Shown: piece after piece, positions 16,702-27,100 of the stretch | Numbering within the stretch: the stretch's first letter is position 1 | How the letters are laid out: the number at the start of each line of letters is the position of its first letter | Source of the DNA: CAZFER01 sp964517495 | Lineage (GTDB): Bacteria; Hinthialibacterota; Hinthialibacteria; Hinthialibacterales; Hinthialibacteraceae | Length of the DNA stretch: 64,000 nt | Reading direction: 5' to 3' | Assembly: GCA_964517495.1 (NCBI GenBank) | Contig: CAZFER010000024.1 | Location: 15,603 to 79,602, forward strand | Position numbers and translations under genes: made by a program | The notes under the pieces: generated by a model | What the model was told of the DNA's origin: nothing | Database searches by the model: none | Seen by the model: only the letters and a program-made list of their open reading frames with translations

Positions 16702-19700
16702 TTAGTGCAACATCCAATTGCGGATGTTGGTTGATTGCGATAAGTGGATCGCTTTCACGCTGTCTGCTGATAATGAGAGCTGGCCGTCATTGATACGGGA
16801 TAAACTGCCATCAAACAAAATTACGGGCGTTGCCTGATTCGATAGTTTGTGGAATGGTATGGCTATTAATTCCACTGATTCTCCCTGAAGTGGGATACTC
16901 AATGCTCCCGAGAGTACCAGCTGGCCCTCTCTTGCGTTACTAACCAATATACTTTGTGGATCATTCACCAACCATTGGATGCCGTCCTCAGCAATCTCAA
17001 GTGCTTGTGGATCATAACTCAGTGCGAGTTTTAGCGCAGCTATACTTTGTGCCTTATCAACCGAGACGACAACCGTGTAAGAAGAAGCCGTTTCGTTAAC
17101 TGAAGCAGTTAATTTTCGAACAGAGGGATACGCATCGGATCGAGGACGTTGGGCCACTTTACCGCCACCTTGAGACATATCCGGACCCCAATGATCGAAA
17201 TTCGTATCGGCCGGAAAAAGAGGAATCAACATGGCATAATGCCGCAAGACATGGAACGCATCCAAACCACCTATTACCTGATCCCAGTTCACATCGGCCG
17301 CCGGTGTGAATATGGGATCCCCTTCCGTCGGAGCAGGAAAATACTCTGTATAATATGAATAACCATATTCTGGATACTCATTTGGCGGGTACTTGGGAAA
17401 ACTATTAATAAGTCCAACATCATATCGTAGAATTTGAAACGCATCGACTGCACCAATCTTCACGTTATTATCTAGATCACCCCACAAATAGGGAGTAAAG
17501 GAAATAATATTAAACGTTTTTGTAGCCGAAGCATTGACACCACCGTACATTACTCCGCCATCGTCGTAGATGGCAGCGGATGCATTTATCACGCCATGCG
17601 CATTGGGGGCGGGAGTTACGGTCAGGTTCCCCGCAGGAGTATCAATCGCCGGTTGAACGCTAAACAAGGCCGGTTGATCATTGTCCGTCATAAATGTCAA
17701 CTGTTGGTCTGCTTCATTCAATGGGCCAGTCTCAAGCCCAGTCGCCCAGCCTTGAACCTCTTGTTGGGAGCCATCGAGGTTGAGGAAGGCGACTGTCGCA
17801 CCGGAGATAAAATCTGGCGCATCATTGACCGGTGTGACCGAAATAATAAAGTTGTATGGCACAGAAGTATTGTTTCCTCCGTTTGCTGTCCCGCCATCAT
17901 CGTATAAGGTCGCGGTTATCGATGCTGTTCCATTGGCATCAAGAGCTGATTTATAATCCAGTGTTCCCGTTGGACTGATGGTTGGTAAAACCTCAAAAAG
18001 GGAAGGATTATCCGTTTCCACCACAAATGACACGTCCTGATCCATTTCATAATTAGGTCCTGGCAAAATGTTCGTCGCCCAGTTCGATATGACCTGTTGT
18101 CCGGCATCTTCAGGAAGTGCCTGATCTGGACCGCCATCGAAGGCCGGCATGTTATTCGGCCCGAAAACATCGCCTGACCAATCCAGCATATCAACAATAA
18201 TACCTCCATCATTCACTGTTGTCAGAATTTGATCGAATGCCATTTCGATGGTGGTTCCATCCGCAATGGCGATATTATCACCAATCCGCATTCTGAATTT
18301 CAGAAGCGTACCCGCTCCCGATGCAAGTGGATCATTTTGACTTGCCGCTGTACAAATCAGCTGGCCAGTGGCCGAGGCATCATTTACAATTGGCCCAAGC
18401 CATCCCGCGCAGGAGGTATCGGAAAACGTGGCCGATCCGGGAACATACCTAATTTGATTTGGATCATAATTTAATGCAAGCCGGTAACCAAGCATATCCG
18501 ATGCATCGGTAATTTCGGCTGTGAGCTCGATTTCCTCCCCACGGTATACGGTGGGTGAAATTGGAGTTAAATATAAATTTGGATCCTCACCCTCATTCAC
18601 AATGATTTTTATTATAGATGTACCACTATTGAATTCGCTGTCACTCACTTGATACACGAATGAGTCTGTCCCGCTAAAATTCGATTCAGGGGTGTACGTA
18701 AGATTTGGGGCATCCCCGGAAAGAGTACCATTTTCAGGAGGCGTGATAATGGAATAGGTTAAATCATCATTTTCAATATCGCTAGCAAATAATGTCACGT
18801 TGGTTGGAATTTCCTCATCCGTAATATAAATCCCCGGGAGATGTTTGGGGGCGATATCATGTACTCCTGAGCCGGTCACGATAGGATTGCCAATAACACT
18901 TCTTGAATCGAGATCGATTACTGAAACAAAATTCTGATAATTTCCAGGAAATCCATGATTGGCGACATATAACACTTGATTGGAGAGAGATAAGGAAAGA
19001 TATGGAGGACCATTCAATCCAACTCCCGTTATCGTGTCGATTTCCGTATTGGTGCTTATGTCAAGAATACTAACACTATTATCATTATAATTAGTTACAT
19101 AGGCTCTTGTTCCGTCTGAGTTTATGGTTATCCCTAGTGGGCCATCTCCTACATGTATGGGTGAACCGATCACAGAATTGTTACTTGTATCGATGACGTA
19201 AACATCGTCTGAATCTTCATTTGTCACATAAAGCCGTGATCCATCTGGTGTAATGGCAAGGTGGGTTGGAGTGGAACCAACTGAAATAGTCTCAACAACT
19301 TGCAACAAATCAGTATCGATCACAGAAACGGAATTAAAAAATGGATTGACCGCATAAACTCTAGTGCCGGCGGGGTTTATGGCTACTGCTTGTGTAAACG
19401 CCCCTAAACCGATCGTGATTTTTGTCACAAAAGTATTCGTTTTCGTGTCGATAACCGCAACTCCTGCAGGAGAATAATTACCTTGCAATGCCACGTATAA
19501 GCGGGATTCATCCGGGCTTAAAACAATTTTGCGGGTAATATCACCAGTAGGGATATCAATAATTTTTGTATTGGTACTCGTATCGATTACAGAAACATTC
19601 TGTGAACCGTCATTCCCAACATATACGAGTGTGCCTGCTTGATTTACCACCACACTATTCGGATATACCCCTGCAGCCATGGAGGTTACTGAATCGTCTG

Positions 19701-20808
19701 CGATATTGATACCCGACACATTATTTGCAAAGGTGTTTGCAGTATACACAATTGGATTGGGAACCACCGGCGCGTCATTGACTTGATTAACCGCAATTGT
19801 CACCGTCGCCGTATTTCCATCCCCGCTTCCATCATTCGCAGTATATTCAATAGTATCATTTCCAGAAAAATTCCAGTCGGGTGTATACGTCAGCGCTCCT
19901 GTCGTTGTGTTGAAATTGGCAATACGACCATTGCTTGGTCCGCTGACGATACTGTAGGTCACCGGATTCGCTTCGGGATCGGTTGCGTCCAGTTGGATAG
20001 GATTGTCGGTTGAGTCTTCTTGAAATGAATACGACAATTCTTCGGCAATCGGGGGTAAATCTTGTAGGGGTTGGTATTCATTGACGAATGCGAAAGACAG
20101 AACATCATGCTCACCCCAAGCCGCTCCCGTTTGCGCATAAAAACTGAATTGCACGCTGGTACTTTCCAGGATAGCCGGTATATCCAATGTATGACTTAAC
20201 AAAGCGCTGGCTGGACGACTGGAAGTGGTTGACCATCGCACTTCCAATACATCGGTGCTCCCTTCGTAGTCCACCCATACATATTTGATATTGCCGTCGT
20301 TAAATAAGGTTGGTTCATCCATCAATGCCACGGTATTATTAGAATCGCCATCAATATTAATCCCCACATGGTTTCCGCTATCTTCATCAATCGCTCCATG
20401 GTTATACGTATCAAATTCAACATTGACACTCCCTTGAGTGGTTTGCACATTAAAGTACAAGGCATCTCCCCCCTGATCTTCCCATTCTTCAGGCACCGGT
20501 CCTCCAATTTGAAAGGTAAAGAAAGCACTGAACGAGGCATTACTAGTCAGGTCTAATGTGCTCGTAAGAAATGCGCCACCCCCTTCACCTGTTGTGCCGG
20601 TTAAGCGAAGGAAGGTTTGAGAGTTTGTGGGTGTGGTATTGTATGTTACCGCAGAACCATTTAGAGTGAAATCACTCAGATCGGAAAAATTCGGATAGGT
20701 CTTTACGATACGGTCCGCATTAGCGGTGGTTGCGTTAGCTCCCAGGAATATTATAAATATGGAAAAGAAAAATAAAACGCAAACATTTGTATTGATTGGT
20801 TTACACAT
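16702..20808 (-). CDS. Giant secreted protein with lectin-like, cadherin-like, beta-propeller, cohesin-like and dockerin-like domains
   Basis: 1368 residues with a signal peptide (about 1-32). Domains by sequence: a concanavalin/L-type lectin-like beta-sandwich (about 36-246); a cadherin/tandem-95 repeat with ATDPEANPVTYSIVSGP (252-349); an YVTN/YncE seven-blade type beta-propeller with repeated AVINPAGTRVYAVN-like and VSVIDTSTN-like strokes (360-656); another cadherin-like repeat with GTDSFVYQVSD; a cohesin-like domain beginning LYLTPISPTVYRGEEIEL (746-873); more beta domains; a type I dockerin-like pair GDLDNNVKIGAVDAFQILRY and ADVNWDQVIGGLDAFHVLRH (about 1109-1190); and a second cohesin-like domain at the C-terminus. 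Such proteins bind glycans or assemble on the cell surface. No catalytic domain is seen. Its hairpin at 16632 acts as terminator. Confidence 0.85.
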   Translation of the reverse strand: MCKPINTNVCVLFFFSIFIIFLGANATTANADRIVKTYPNFSDLSDFTLNGSAVTYNTTPTNSQTFLRLTGTTGEGGGAFLTSTLDLTSNASFSAFFTFQIGGPVPEEWEDQGGDALYFNVQTTQGSVNVEFDTYNHGAIDEDSGNHVGINIDGDSNNTVALMDEPTLFNDGNIKYVWVDYEGSTDVLEVRWSTTSSRPASALLSHTLDIPAILESTSVQFSFYAQTGAAWGEHDVLSFAFVNEYQPLQDLPPIAEELSYSFQEDSTDNPIQLDATDPEANPVTYSIVSGPSNGRIANFNTTTGALTYTPDWNFSGNDTIEYTANDGSGDGNTATVTIAVNQVNDAPVVPNPIVYTANTFANNVSGINIADDSVTSMAAGVYPNSVVVNQAGTLVYVGNDGSQNVSVIDTSTNTKIIDIPTGDITRKIVLSPDESRLYVALQGNYSPAGVAVIDTKTNTFVTKITIGLGAFTQAVAINPAGTRVYAVNPFFNSVSVIDTDLLQVVETISVGSTPTHLAITPDGSRLYVTNEDSDDVYVIDTSNNSVIGSPIHVGDGPLGITINSDGTRAYVTNYNDNSVSILDISTNTEIDTITGVGLNGPPYLSLSLSNQVLYVANHGFPGNYQNFVSVIDLDSRSVIGNPIVTGSGVHDIAPKHLPGIYITDEEIPTNVTLFASDIENDDLTYSIITPPENGTLSGDAPNLTYTPESNFSGTDSFVYQVSDSEFNSGTSIIKIIVNEGEDPNLYLTPISPTVYRGEEIELTAEITDASDMLGYRLALNYDPNQIRYVPGSATFSDTSCAGWLGPIVNDASATGQLICTAASQNDPLASGAGTLLKFRMRIGDNIAIADGTTIEMAFDQILTTVNDGGIIVDMLDWSGDVFGPNNMPAFDGGPDQALPEDAGQQVISNWATNILPGPNYEMDQDVSFVVETDNPSLFEVLPTISPTGTLDYKSALDANGTASITATLYDDGGTANGGNNTSVPYNFIISVTPVNDAPDFISGATVAFLNLDGSQQEVQGWATGLETGPLNEADQQLTFMTDNDQPALFSVQPAIDTPAGNLTVTPAPNAHGVINASAAIYDDGGVMYGGVNASATKTFNIISFTPYLWGDLDNNVKIGAVDAFQILRYDVGLINSFPKYPPNEYPEYGYSYYTEYFPAPTEGDPIFTPAADVNWDQVIGGLDAFHVLRHYAMLIPLFPADTNFDHWGPDMSQGGGKVAQRPRSDAYPSVRKLTASVNETASSYTVVVSVDKAQSIAALKLALSYDPQALEIAEDGIQWLVNDPQSILVSNAREGQLVLSGALSIPLQGESVELIAIPFHKLSNQATPVILFDGSLSRINDGQLSLSADSVKAIHLSQSTNIRNWMLH

Positions 20809-21036
20809 GGCGGCTTCCTTTTAAAAATTAACAAGTAATTTCAGGTTAAATTTTTATTAAATATAAAATACATAAAACAAGTCATCTTGAGATCGTTCTT
20901 CCCCTCTTAATCTTCAATTTCAAGATCAAGACACCATTTACTGCAACTAATATTTACCTTAACAAACATGGGATCTCATTTAGTTACAATATCAAATTAA
21001 TATTTAACATATTATTGGAAATAAAAACTATAGAGG

Positions 21037-21063
21037 AATTTACCCATTTTTTCTGGGTAAATT
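21037..21063 (-). terminator. Terminator hairpin after the coupled unknown pair
   Basis: Ten-base inverted repeat AATTTACCCA (21037-21046) and TGGGTAAATT (21054-21063), 27 bases beyond the minus-strand stop at 21090. On the minus strand it is followed by a T-rich tract (TAGTTTTTATTT). The rest of 20809-21036 is AT-rich with no gene that I can see. Confidence 0.65.
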
Positions 21064-21089
21064 TACGTAGGGAAATTTGCCTATTTCCA

Positions 21090-21422
21090 TTACGCTGCGG
21101 GGTATTCGATTTTCTTCCAGACTTCCAGCTGGTCATTGCTGCGGTGAGAAAGCAGGAAGGGGGTGACGGTGGCAGCTTGCTCACCGTACATGTTTCGGTA
21201 TTTATTTAGGCAAAAGGCTGGGACTTCAACTTCAATACATTGGTAGGGTGGTACTTCAACCTGCACATCCTTGGCCAGAGCGGCATTTTGCAGACGATTG
21301 GAGGGATCCATAATCTCAAAACAACGGCCTTTTTCCAACATCACAACCTGAGGATAGGGGGTAGGATTTTCCAACTCCACATGGACGGTGAGAATGGGAT
21401 CGACATGGGCTTGAAATGGCAT
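21090..21422 (-). CDS. Small beta-rich protein, second gene of a TAATG-coupled pair of unknown function
   Basis: 110 residues, predicted mostly beta: ILTVHVELENPTPYPQVVML, then QVEVPPYQCIEVEVPAFCLN. Paired strands and the late cysteine-leucine (AFCLNKYRNMYGE) resemble small Ig-like proteins that I have seen described beside peptidase/TPR-type effector genes, but this is a weak resemblance. Its ATG overlaps the stop of the upstream gene (TAATG at 21420-21424), meaning tight translational coupling and probably a stoichiometric complex. No signal peptide. A terminator follows at 21037. Confidence 0.6.
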   Translation of the reverse strand: MPFQAHVDPILTVHVELENPTPYPQVVMLEKGRCFEIMDPSNRLQNAALAKDVQVEVPPYQCIEVEVPAFCLNKYRNMYGEQAATVTPFLLSHRSNDQLEVWKKIEYPAA

Positions 21423-22489
21423 TATGAATCTCCATCCTTTGATTGATTATTGGCTAAATTTTGTTGTGGCCAAATCATGCGGTTGGGTTTACGCCGGGTG
21501 GGGTAAGCTGCGGCTTTGTAATTTCCCTTAATGGTGGCGTTTTTTAGAATTACCCGGCCGGTGCTGATCGCTTCGGGCAGGCTGCCTTCTTTCACCGACG
21601 GAGTAAAATGGAGTGACCGCGCGTTGTGGATATCAAAATTGGGATCACCCGGTTTCCAGCCTTGAACCAAATTGGCATCCATATTACACGAGACCAAAAG
21701 CGCCCGTCCGCCAATTTGCCGCGCTCCTCCGCTATCGCCACCGGCGGGAACATCCTGATAGGCATGTAGACTGACATCTTCGGGTTTATCGGTTTTTTGC
21801 AGATGGATGGATGACTTATCCGGCTTGGAAAATTTGCGTTCCCGCGGCGAGGGAAGATTAACCAGATTATCCAACTGCATTCGCTCAGATTGCATATTAG
21901 GTGGGAGATTCGCAAGCGAAGGCAATTCTTCCATTGGGTTTCGGCGTTTGGCCGATAAGACACGTTCCCTTTTCTTCCGGGTTTTCTCCCACCATATCTT
22001 TTCAGGTTCCCGGATCACCATCGCCAGGCTTTGGTTGAGAAAGGGAATAATCGTCCCCGCATTAAATTTTGTTTGAAGCGTTCGGCTATTTTTCCATATG
22101 TCTTCACGAATTAAAAAAAGAGGCCCGCCCAATTGATAAACCCACTCATCAACAAGTTCAGGATTGATAGTGTTGGTTTGATTATCGATAAGAACATAAA
22201 AAAGAAATGGCAAATGTCCGATTTCCCTCACCGCGGTTTGGGTCCATGATTGAAGAAGCATTAATGTTTCTTCTTCGTTGGACGGTTGCCCGTTGGCCAC
22301 GATTTGAGCGAAACGGTCTTCAGGAGTTTTAATCACATTTAGGTTGGTTTGAGCATGGGGATTGAGCGCCTGCGCGATTCGGTTGACATGCCTTTGCACC
22401 CACGGTTCGGGATCATGGAGGTGGAGCACATTCGTTAGGATTTCCCTGTCGAATCGCGTGGTTAGCAAGACACTCAGATGATAATTCAT
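21422..22489 (-). CDS. Uncharacterised cytoplasmic protein, first gene of a TAATG-coupled pair
   Basis: 355 residues from the ATG at 22489 (G-rich ribosome binding site three to nine bases upstream); the frame is open from 22522. The N-terminal half is helical with a hydrophobic core (LPFLFYVLIDNQTN, GGPLFLIREDIW). The second half, from about residue 180, is basic and proline-rich with low complexity (TRKKRERVLSAKRRNPMEE), then a glycine-rich PAGGDSGGARQIGGRALLV segment. I recognise no family. No signal peptide or membrane helix. Coupling to the small beta protein is the main functional clue. The GDSGG string resembles the serine motif of trypsin-like proteases, but no matching His/Asp blocks are visible. 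Confidence 0.6.
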   Translation of the reverse strand: MNYHLSVLLTTRFDREILTNVLHLHDPEPWVQRHVNRIAQALNPHAQTNLNVIKTPEDRFAQIVANGQPSNEEETLMLLQSWTQTAVREIGHLPFLFYVLIDNQTNTINPELVDEWVYQLGGPLFLIREDIWKNSRTLQTKFNAGTIIPFLNQSLAMVIREPEKIWWEKTRKKRERVLSAKRRNPMEELPSLANLPPNMQSERMQLDNLVNLPSPRERKFSKPDKSSIHLQKTDKPEDVSLHAYQDVPAGGDSGGARQIGGRALLVSCNMDANLVQGWKPGDPNFDIHNARSLHFTPSVKEGSLPEAISTGRVILKNATIKGNYKAAAYPTRRKPNRMIWPQQNLANNQSKDGDS

Positions 22490-22549
22490 ATTCCCCCCAA
22501 GGGTTAGGGTCAATGTCATCAAGTTAAGACTATATTGAATCGTTGAATT

Positions 22550-22614
22550 GGGAGGGCAAATCTCCTGATGAGCCGGTTTACATGAAAACGGCGCGACGGG
22601 AGCCTCGCCCTCCC
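22550..22614. repeat. GC-rich palindromic repeat element
   Basis: Outer arms GGGAGGGC (22550-22557) and GCCCTCCC (22607-22614) enclose CTCCTG/CGGGAG and GCCG/CGGC, giving an imperfect 65-base hairpin. The right arm read on the minus strand is GGGAGGGCGAGGCTCCCG, a sequence type seen as dispersed intergenic repeats in several bacterial phyla. It lies between divergent-facing regulatory DNA of the unknown pair and the end of the SpoIIE gene. The overlapping 70-codon frame at 22543-22755 is read as non-coding. Confidence 0.55.
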
Positions 22615-22773
22615 TTTTCAGTTAATGACATTGTGGCAAGGGTTGTTGAAAAATATAACCCCCAATTTCCGAGTAAAGAAATATTACACGTAGACATTTT
22701 CTCAATAATAGCGAGCGATGTCAACCGAATAAACGATTCTTTCTTCGTATTTTAACCCAGAGACAAATTTCTC

Positions 22774-23952
22774 TTATTCTACCCGGATTAACATTAGGGT
22801 AAAATCATCCATTCGGTCTGAGCCAGCTCGGAATATTTCGGTATCCTGATAGATCGTTTGGGTGATCACTTCTGGGGAAGTGCGCACATTGCGTTCGAAG
22901 ATTTCAATCAATCGTTGAGCTCCATAAAATTCTCGTTCGGGATTCAACACATCTGTCACTCCATCAGTGTATAACAATAACTGATCGCCTCGGGACAAGG
23001 TAGCCGTAAATTCTCTATAGCCACCTGTGTTGAAGGTTCGAAGTGGAAAGCCAGGATCGGTCTTCATAAATGCAACCCGATTTTCTTTGGCATCATACAT
23101 TAGTATGGGATGATGACCTGCGGAAGCATATGTTAATTCCAATGTGGTTAAATCCAAAACCGCGTAAAACATTGTGACAAAGTGATCCGATGATAGATGA
23201 TCATTGAGTTTGTCATTAAAAACATTCAAAGCCTTCTGTGGGCTTAGAATATTGGCGGAGAACTCTTTCACCGCCATTTGGGTTAGTGCCATCACCACCG
23301 CTGCTGAAACGCCATGTCCGGCGATATCCGCCATCACAATTCCCCAATGATTATCATCAATGGGTAAAATATCATAGTAATCTCCCCCTGCCTGCATTGA
23401 GGGCTGGTAATGGGCGGCGATACGAATATTGGGATGTGAGGGAAACTTTCGGGGCAAAAAGGAACGCTGAATCTGTCCGACGATGCTAATTTCCTTTTCA
23501 ATAATGCGGTGGGCGCGGGCGAGCCGGTCATGCGCCTCACGTAAATTATCCTGCAAACCTTGAATACGCAGTAAACCTCGGATACGGGCTAATAATTCCT
23601 GCTCTTTTACTGGTCGAAGAATAAAATCATCAACACCATCCTCGGTCCCCACAGGAAAGTTTTCGAGATGATCCACATCACTTAATGCTATTACTGGAAT
23701 ATAATTGCCGCTCGTTAAGGTGTAGGATTTTATCTCATGGCATACTTTCGATACATCCCATTGTTGGGACACCAAATCCAACAATACCAAGTCTGCTTTA
23801 AAATGCTTGATGGTATTATTGGTTGTACCAACATTCAAATCCAACACCACTTCATACTCAGAATCATGTAGCAATTGCTGAATCTGATTGGAAGTATCGT
23901 GGGTATCTGCAATAATTAAAATTTTTCTTCGAGTCTTTTCATTTTCAATCAC
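22774..23952 (-). CDS. Response regulator with SpoIIE/PP2C-type serine phosphatase output
   Basis: 392 residues. A receiver domain occupies about 10-125 (ILIIADTH, phosphoacceptor in ADLVLLDL at Asp59, ILRPVKEQE where Arg replaces the usual Lys before Pro). A coiled coil (about 128-155, LREAHDRLARAHRIIEKEI) links to an RsbU/SpoIIE domain: AAHYQPSMQAGGDYYDI, GIVMADIAGHGVSAA, YASAGHHPILMYD, LLLYTDGVTDV and MDDFTLMLI hold the metal-binding aspartates. Such proteins dephosphorylate anti-sigma-factor antagonists in partner-switching control of stress or envelope genes. No partner STAS or HPK gene is adjacent. Position suggests a monocistronic gene. Confidence 0.9.
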   Translation of the reverse strand: MIENEKTRRKILIIADTHDTSNQIQQLLHDSEYEVVLDLNVGTTNNTIKHFKADLVLLDLVSQQWDVSKVCHEIKSYTLTSGNYIPVIALSDVDHLENFPVGTEDGVDDFILRPVKEQELLARIRGLLRIQGLQDNLREAHDRLARAHRIIEKEISIVGQIQRSFLPRKFPSHPNIRIAAHYQPSMQAGGDYYDILPIDDNHWGIVMADIAGHGVSAAVVMALTQMAVKEFSANILSPQKALNVFNDKLNDHLSSDHFVTMFYAVLDLTTLELTYASAGHHPILMYDAKENRVAFMKTDPGFPLRTFNTGGYREFTATLSRGDQLLLYTDGVTDVLNPEREFYGAQRLIEIFERNVRTSPEVITQTIYQDTEIFRAGSDRMDDFTLMLIRVE

Positions 23953-24191
23953 TTTCTCAGATTCCTTTTTTCTTGGGTTCCAAACTAATGCAATACAGTT
24001 AAATAAAAAATAAGAAACAATAACCCATCAACCCGAATAAACAAAAAGAATCGATTGAGTCTCTCTCTATTTCACCTCTTGGTTATTAAGCTATCTATCT
24101 ATATATGAAAATTGTACCCGAACTCAACAAGAAGTGTATCGTCCAGATACAATTTTTCAAAAAAATTACACATTTTATTAAATCTTAATTT

Positions 24192-27100
24192 TTAATCCGA
24201 AGGCAAACCAATTAAAATCTCTCGATTTTCCGCTTGGTCCACTAAACGGCAAAACTCAACAAATCCTTTATAATTCTCAGATTGTATGGTTTGTGGAGGG
24301 ATAAGAAACGAGCGCCGAACCACAATCGACGAGCCGTCCCAGCCGTAAAACAATGAGTAGTAACCATATTCATTTAAAAGGAGGGTATTTTCTGGTAATT
24401 GAATTAATGCATCTTTTTCCAGAAAGCTGGATACATCATACCGCAGTACCAATGGATCCCTCACCGGGCTGTGCTTGAATTCAATAGGAAAAGCACGGGT
24501 TGGTTCACTTACCAGGGAGGAGGCTTCAGCAGGTGCTAAAACGGGATTGATTTTGTATATTTGCTTGTTCTGAAAGGCTTCATCAAGGGATTTATTCTGA
24601 TCCAAACTTGCTTGAACAATCTTAACCACATCCGGCATGTTACCAGAAAAGACCAAACGCAATGGGCGGGATAAGTTTTCTTCATCCTTCATGGAATATT
24701 CCTGGATTTGTATGCCGGCCAAGTCGCGTGAGATTTGAGCATCAGCCAACCGTTTACGCACTTCGGGATTGGCCAACAATTCACGAACCTGCTGGTCATA
24801 TAGGACATCATAGGTAAATGTTCCTTCCACGGCAGCAGTGCCATCCAGATTGAGCGCAAGTCGAACCTCTCGCTGAAGAAGTCCACTCTCCCATAAATCT
24901 TTTTCAAGCGGTTCAAAATATGGAACGGGCCCGTCAAACACAAATCCCACAAACTTTTTAACCGCCGGGTCAAGTCGGTTGATAGGAGCAAATCGGCTGG
25001 CGAAATCGGTGAAGAATGGTTGGTCAAGCCCTGGTTGAGTGGGAATCTTTAACAATAAATGGCCAGGGAAAGTGGGATAAGGCATAGGGCGGAAACCATC
25101 GTTTTCATCATTTTCCAGTGCTAAGACCAGCTGAGTGTTTATTTCCCCTTTTTTTAACAATTGATTGGCTAGTCGGATTTTTTGATAGCGTCCACCTGCT
25201 TTTAAAGCGACGGAATCCGCTGTGGTTTGCCCACCACCGGATTCTTCAATATTTTCCCGTATCCAATTATATACCTGTTGAACGTAATCCGATTTGGATT
25301 CTGAGGCATCCTGTAACTCTTTGGCTAGTGCATCTAATTCTTGAGATTTTTCTTCATAACCCGTCAATGAACTTCGTTGACGTTCTGCAAAGATCAGCCA
25401 ATCCGGGCAGGTGGTCCATTGTAAAGATGGAACCCGCTCGGAGAGAGGTGGGGAGAAGCGTTCCGGTTTCAAACCATCCTGCATCCTATTTTCCCAATCA
25501 TAAACAATTCGTTCTCCGTCACGGGTAATGTCAACAGGGAAGTCTTCTGGATTGCTATCCAAATTAAGAGGGATGTTTTCCGGACGCACAATGGTCAATT
25601 TGGAAAGCAGCATAGGATCATCATCTGAACCGAAGAAATAGCCGCCGGAAGTGTAATTAACTCCCGGATCATTACGCCCAGTGCGTTCCAAATAGGCATA
25701 TTCAACAATGGCTCCCTCTTCCAAACCGTACATGGAAAGGGATTGCTCCCCACCCAAATCCTGAACATGAGAGACCGCCCATTCTGTTTCATCCGGTGTA
25801 ATTGTTCGAGCTTTGATCAATTCAATATTTGATCCTTGAGGGATAACCACTTCGGCCCATTTTTTCATACCTTCCTGATTCATGATTTTTATGGCCTGGT
25901 GAATGTATTGGTCATAAGTACCATCCTCGTGCAAGTTCAACACCATAATATCCAGAAGGTAAATGACCGATGCGCGTGAATCATTCCATTTATCCGCTTT
26001 GGTGATGTCGACATCCTCTAATTGCACATCGTATTTCATATAAGGAAAATCACGTTCTCCTTCCACATCCCTAAAAAAGCGAAAGGCTTTAGTGGCTGAA
26101 GGGAATCGTTCACGCATCTCTTTATACATCTCTTTGGTCTTTTCAGTATTTCCAGCCAGGTAAGCCAACGAGGCTAGCCGTTCCATCGGTTGAGAATGCT
26201 CCGGAAAGCGCTCATGCAATTTTGAATACCACTGTGCCGCTTGATCCAGTTCTCCAAGATTTTCTAACAAACTGCCGTATAGTAGAGCGTATTCTAACTT
26301 ATGAGGATGAATATTCATCGCTCGCTTAAAGAGTTGTTTCAAGTCCACCTTTTCCATGACTTTGTGAGGATATTGAATACCCCGGTTCAATGCAGCCGTA
26401 AAAGCGGGATATTCATTTAAGGCTTGAACGATATATTCCACCGCCTCCCTGACATTATTGTTGTTTTCATGGAATTCATATAAATGCCGATAGACTTCAA
26501 GCGAGGGTAAGAACTCTTCAATTGAGCGTTCATAATAAATTAGTGAATCCACCCGAAACTGTTTCCTGACATACAATCCCGCATAGGCATAATCAATCGT
26601 ACCTTGATATCCCCGCTGACGGATACCGGGATGAGCTTCCAAATGGTCATTGATCAGTTCCAGTGCCTGATCGGTTTGATCACGATCCATATAATAGGTT
26701 AATAAACCTATGAGCGATCCCCTTGAATTGGGATACAATTCCAGCGCTTTCTTTAATGCCGTTTCCGCTTCTCGATGGAAACGGGCTTTTGAGCCAGACC
26801 GGCTATTGGCCTGACGTAAATTGAGCTCACCCTGCAATTCATACAACAAGGCATAATCTGGTTCCAGTTCAATTGCCTGGTGAACTTCCGCTTTTGCGGC
26901 GTCATATTCACGCCGATCCATATGCCAGACCGCATATAAAATGTGGTTAATCACTTTTTCAGATTGGCTGGTGCTTTCAATCTTTTCATTAAAGGGTAAG
27001 TAGGATGCAATCCCACGATATTCACGCTGCATCGGTTGATAGGCTTCAAACGGTGCGAGAGGTATATTCAATAAATCGTTCTTGTCGAAAGGAACGCTTT

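Noticed and set aside
21422..22489. GDSGG motif as evidence for a trypsin-like protease
   Set aside because: No matching His and Asp blocks; the motif lies in a low-complexity glycine-rich stretch.
22543..22755. 70-codon frame on the plus strand
   Set aside because: It covers the palindromic repeat and has no ribosome binding site or protein-like pattern.
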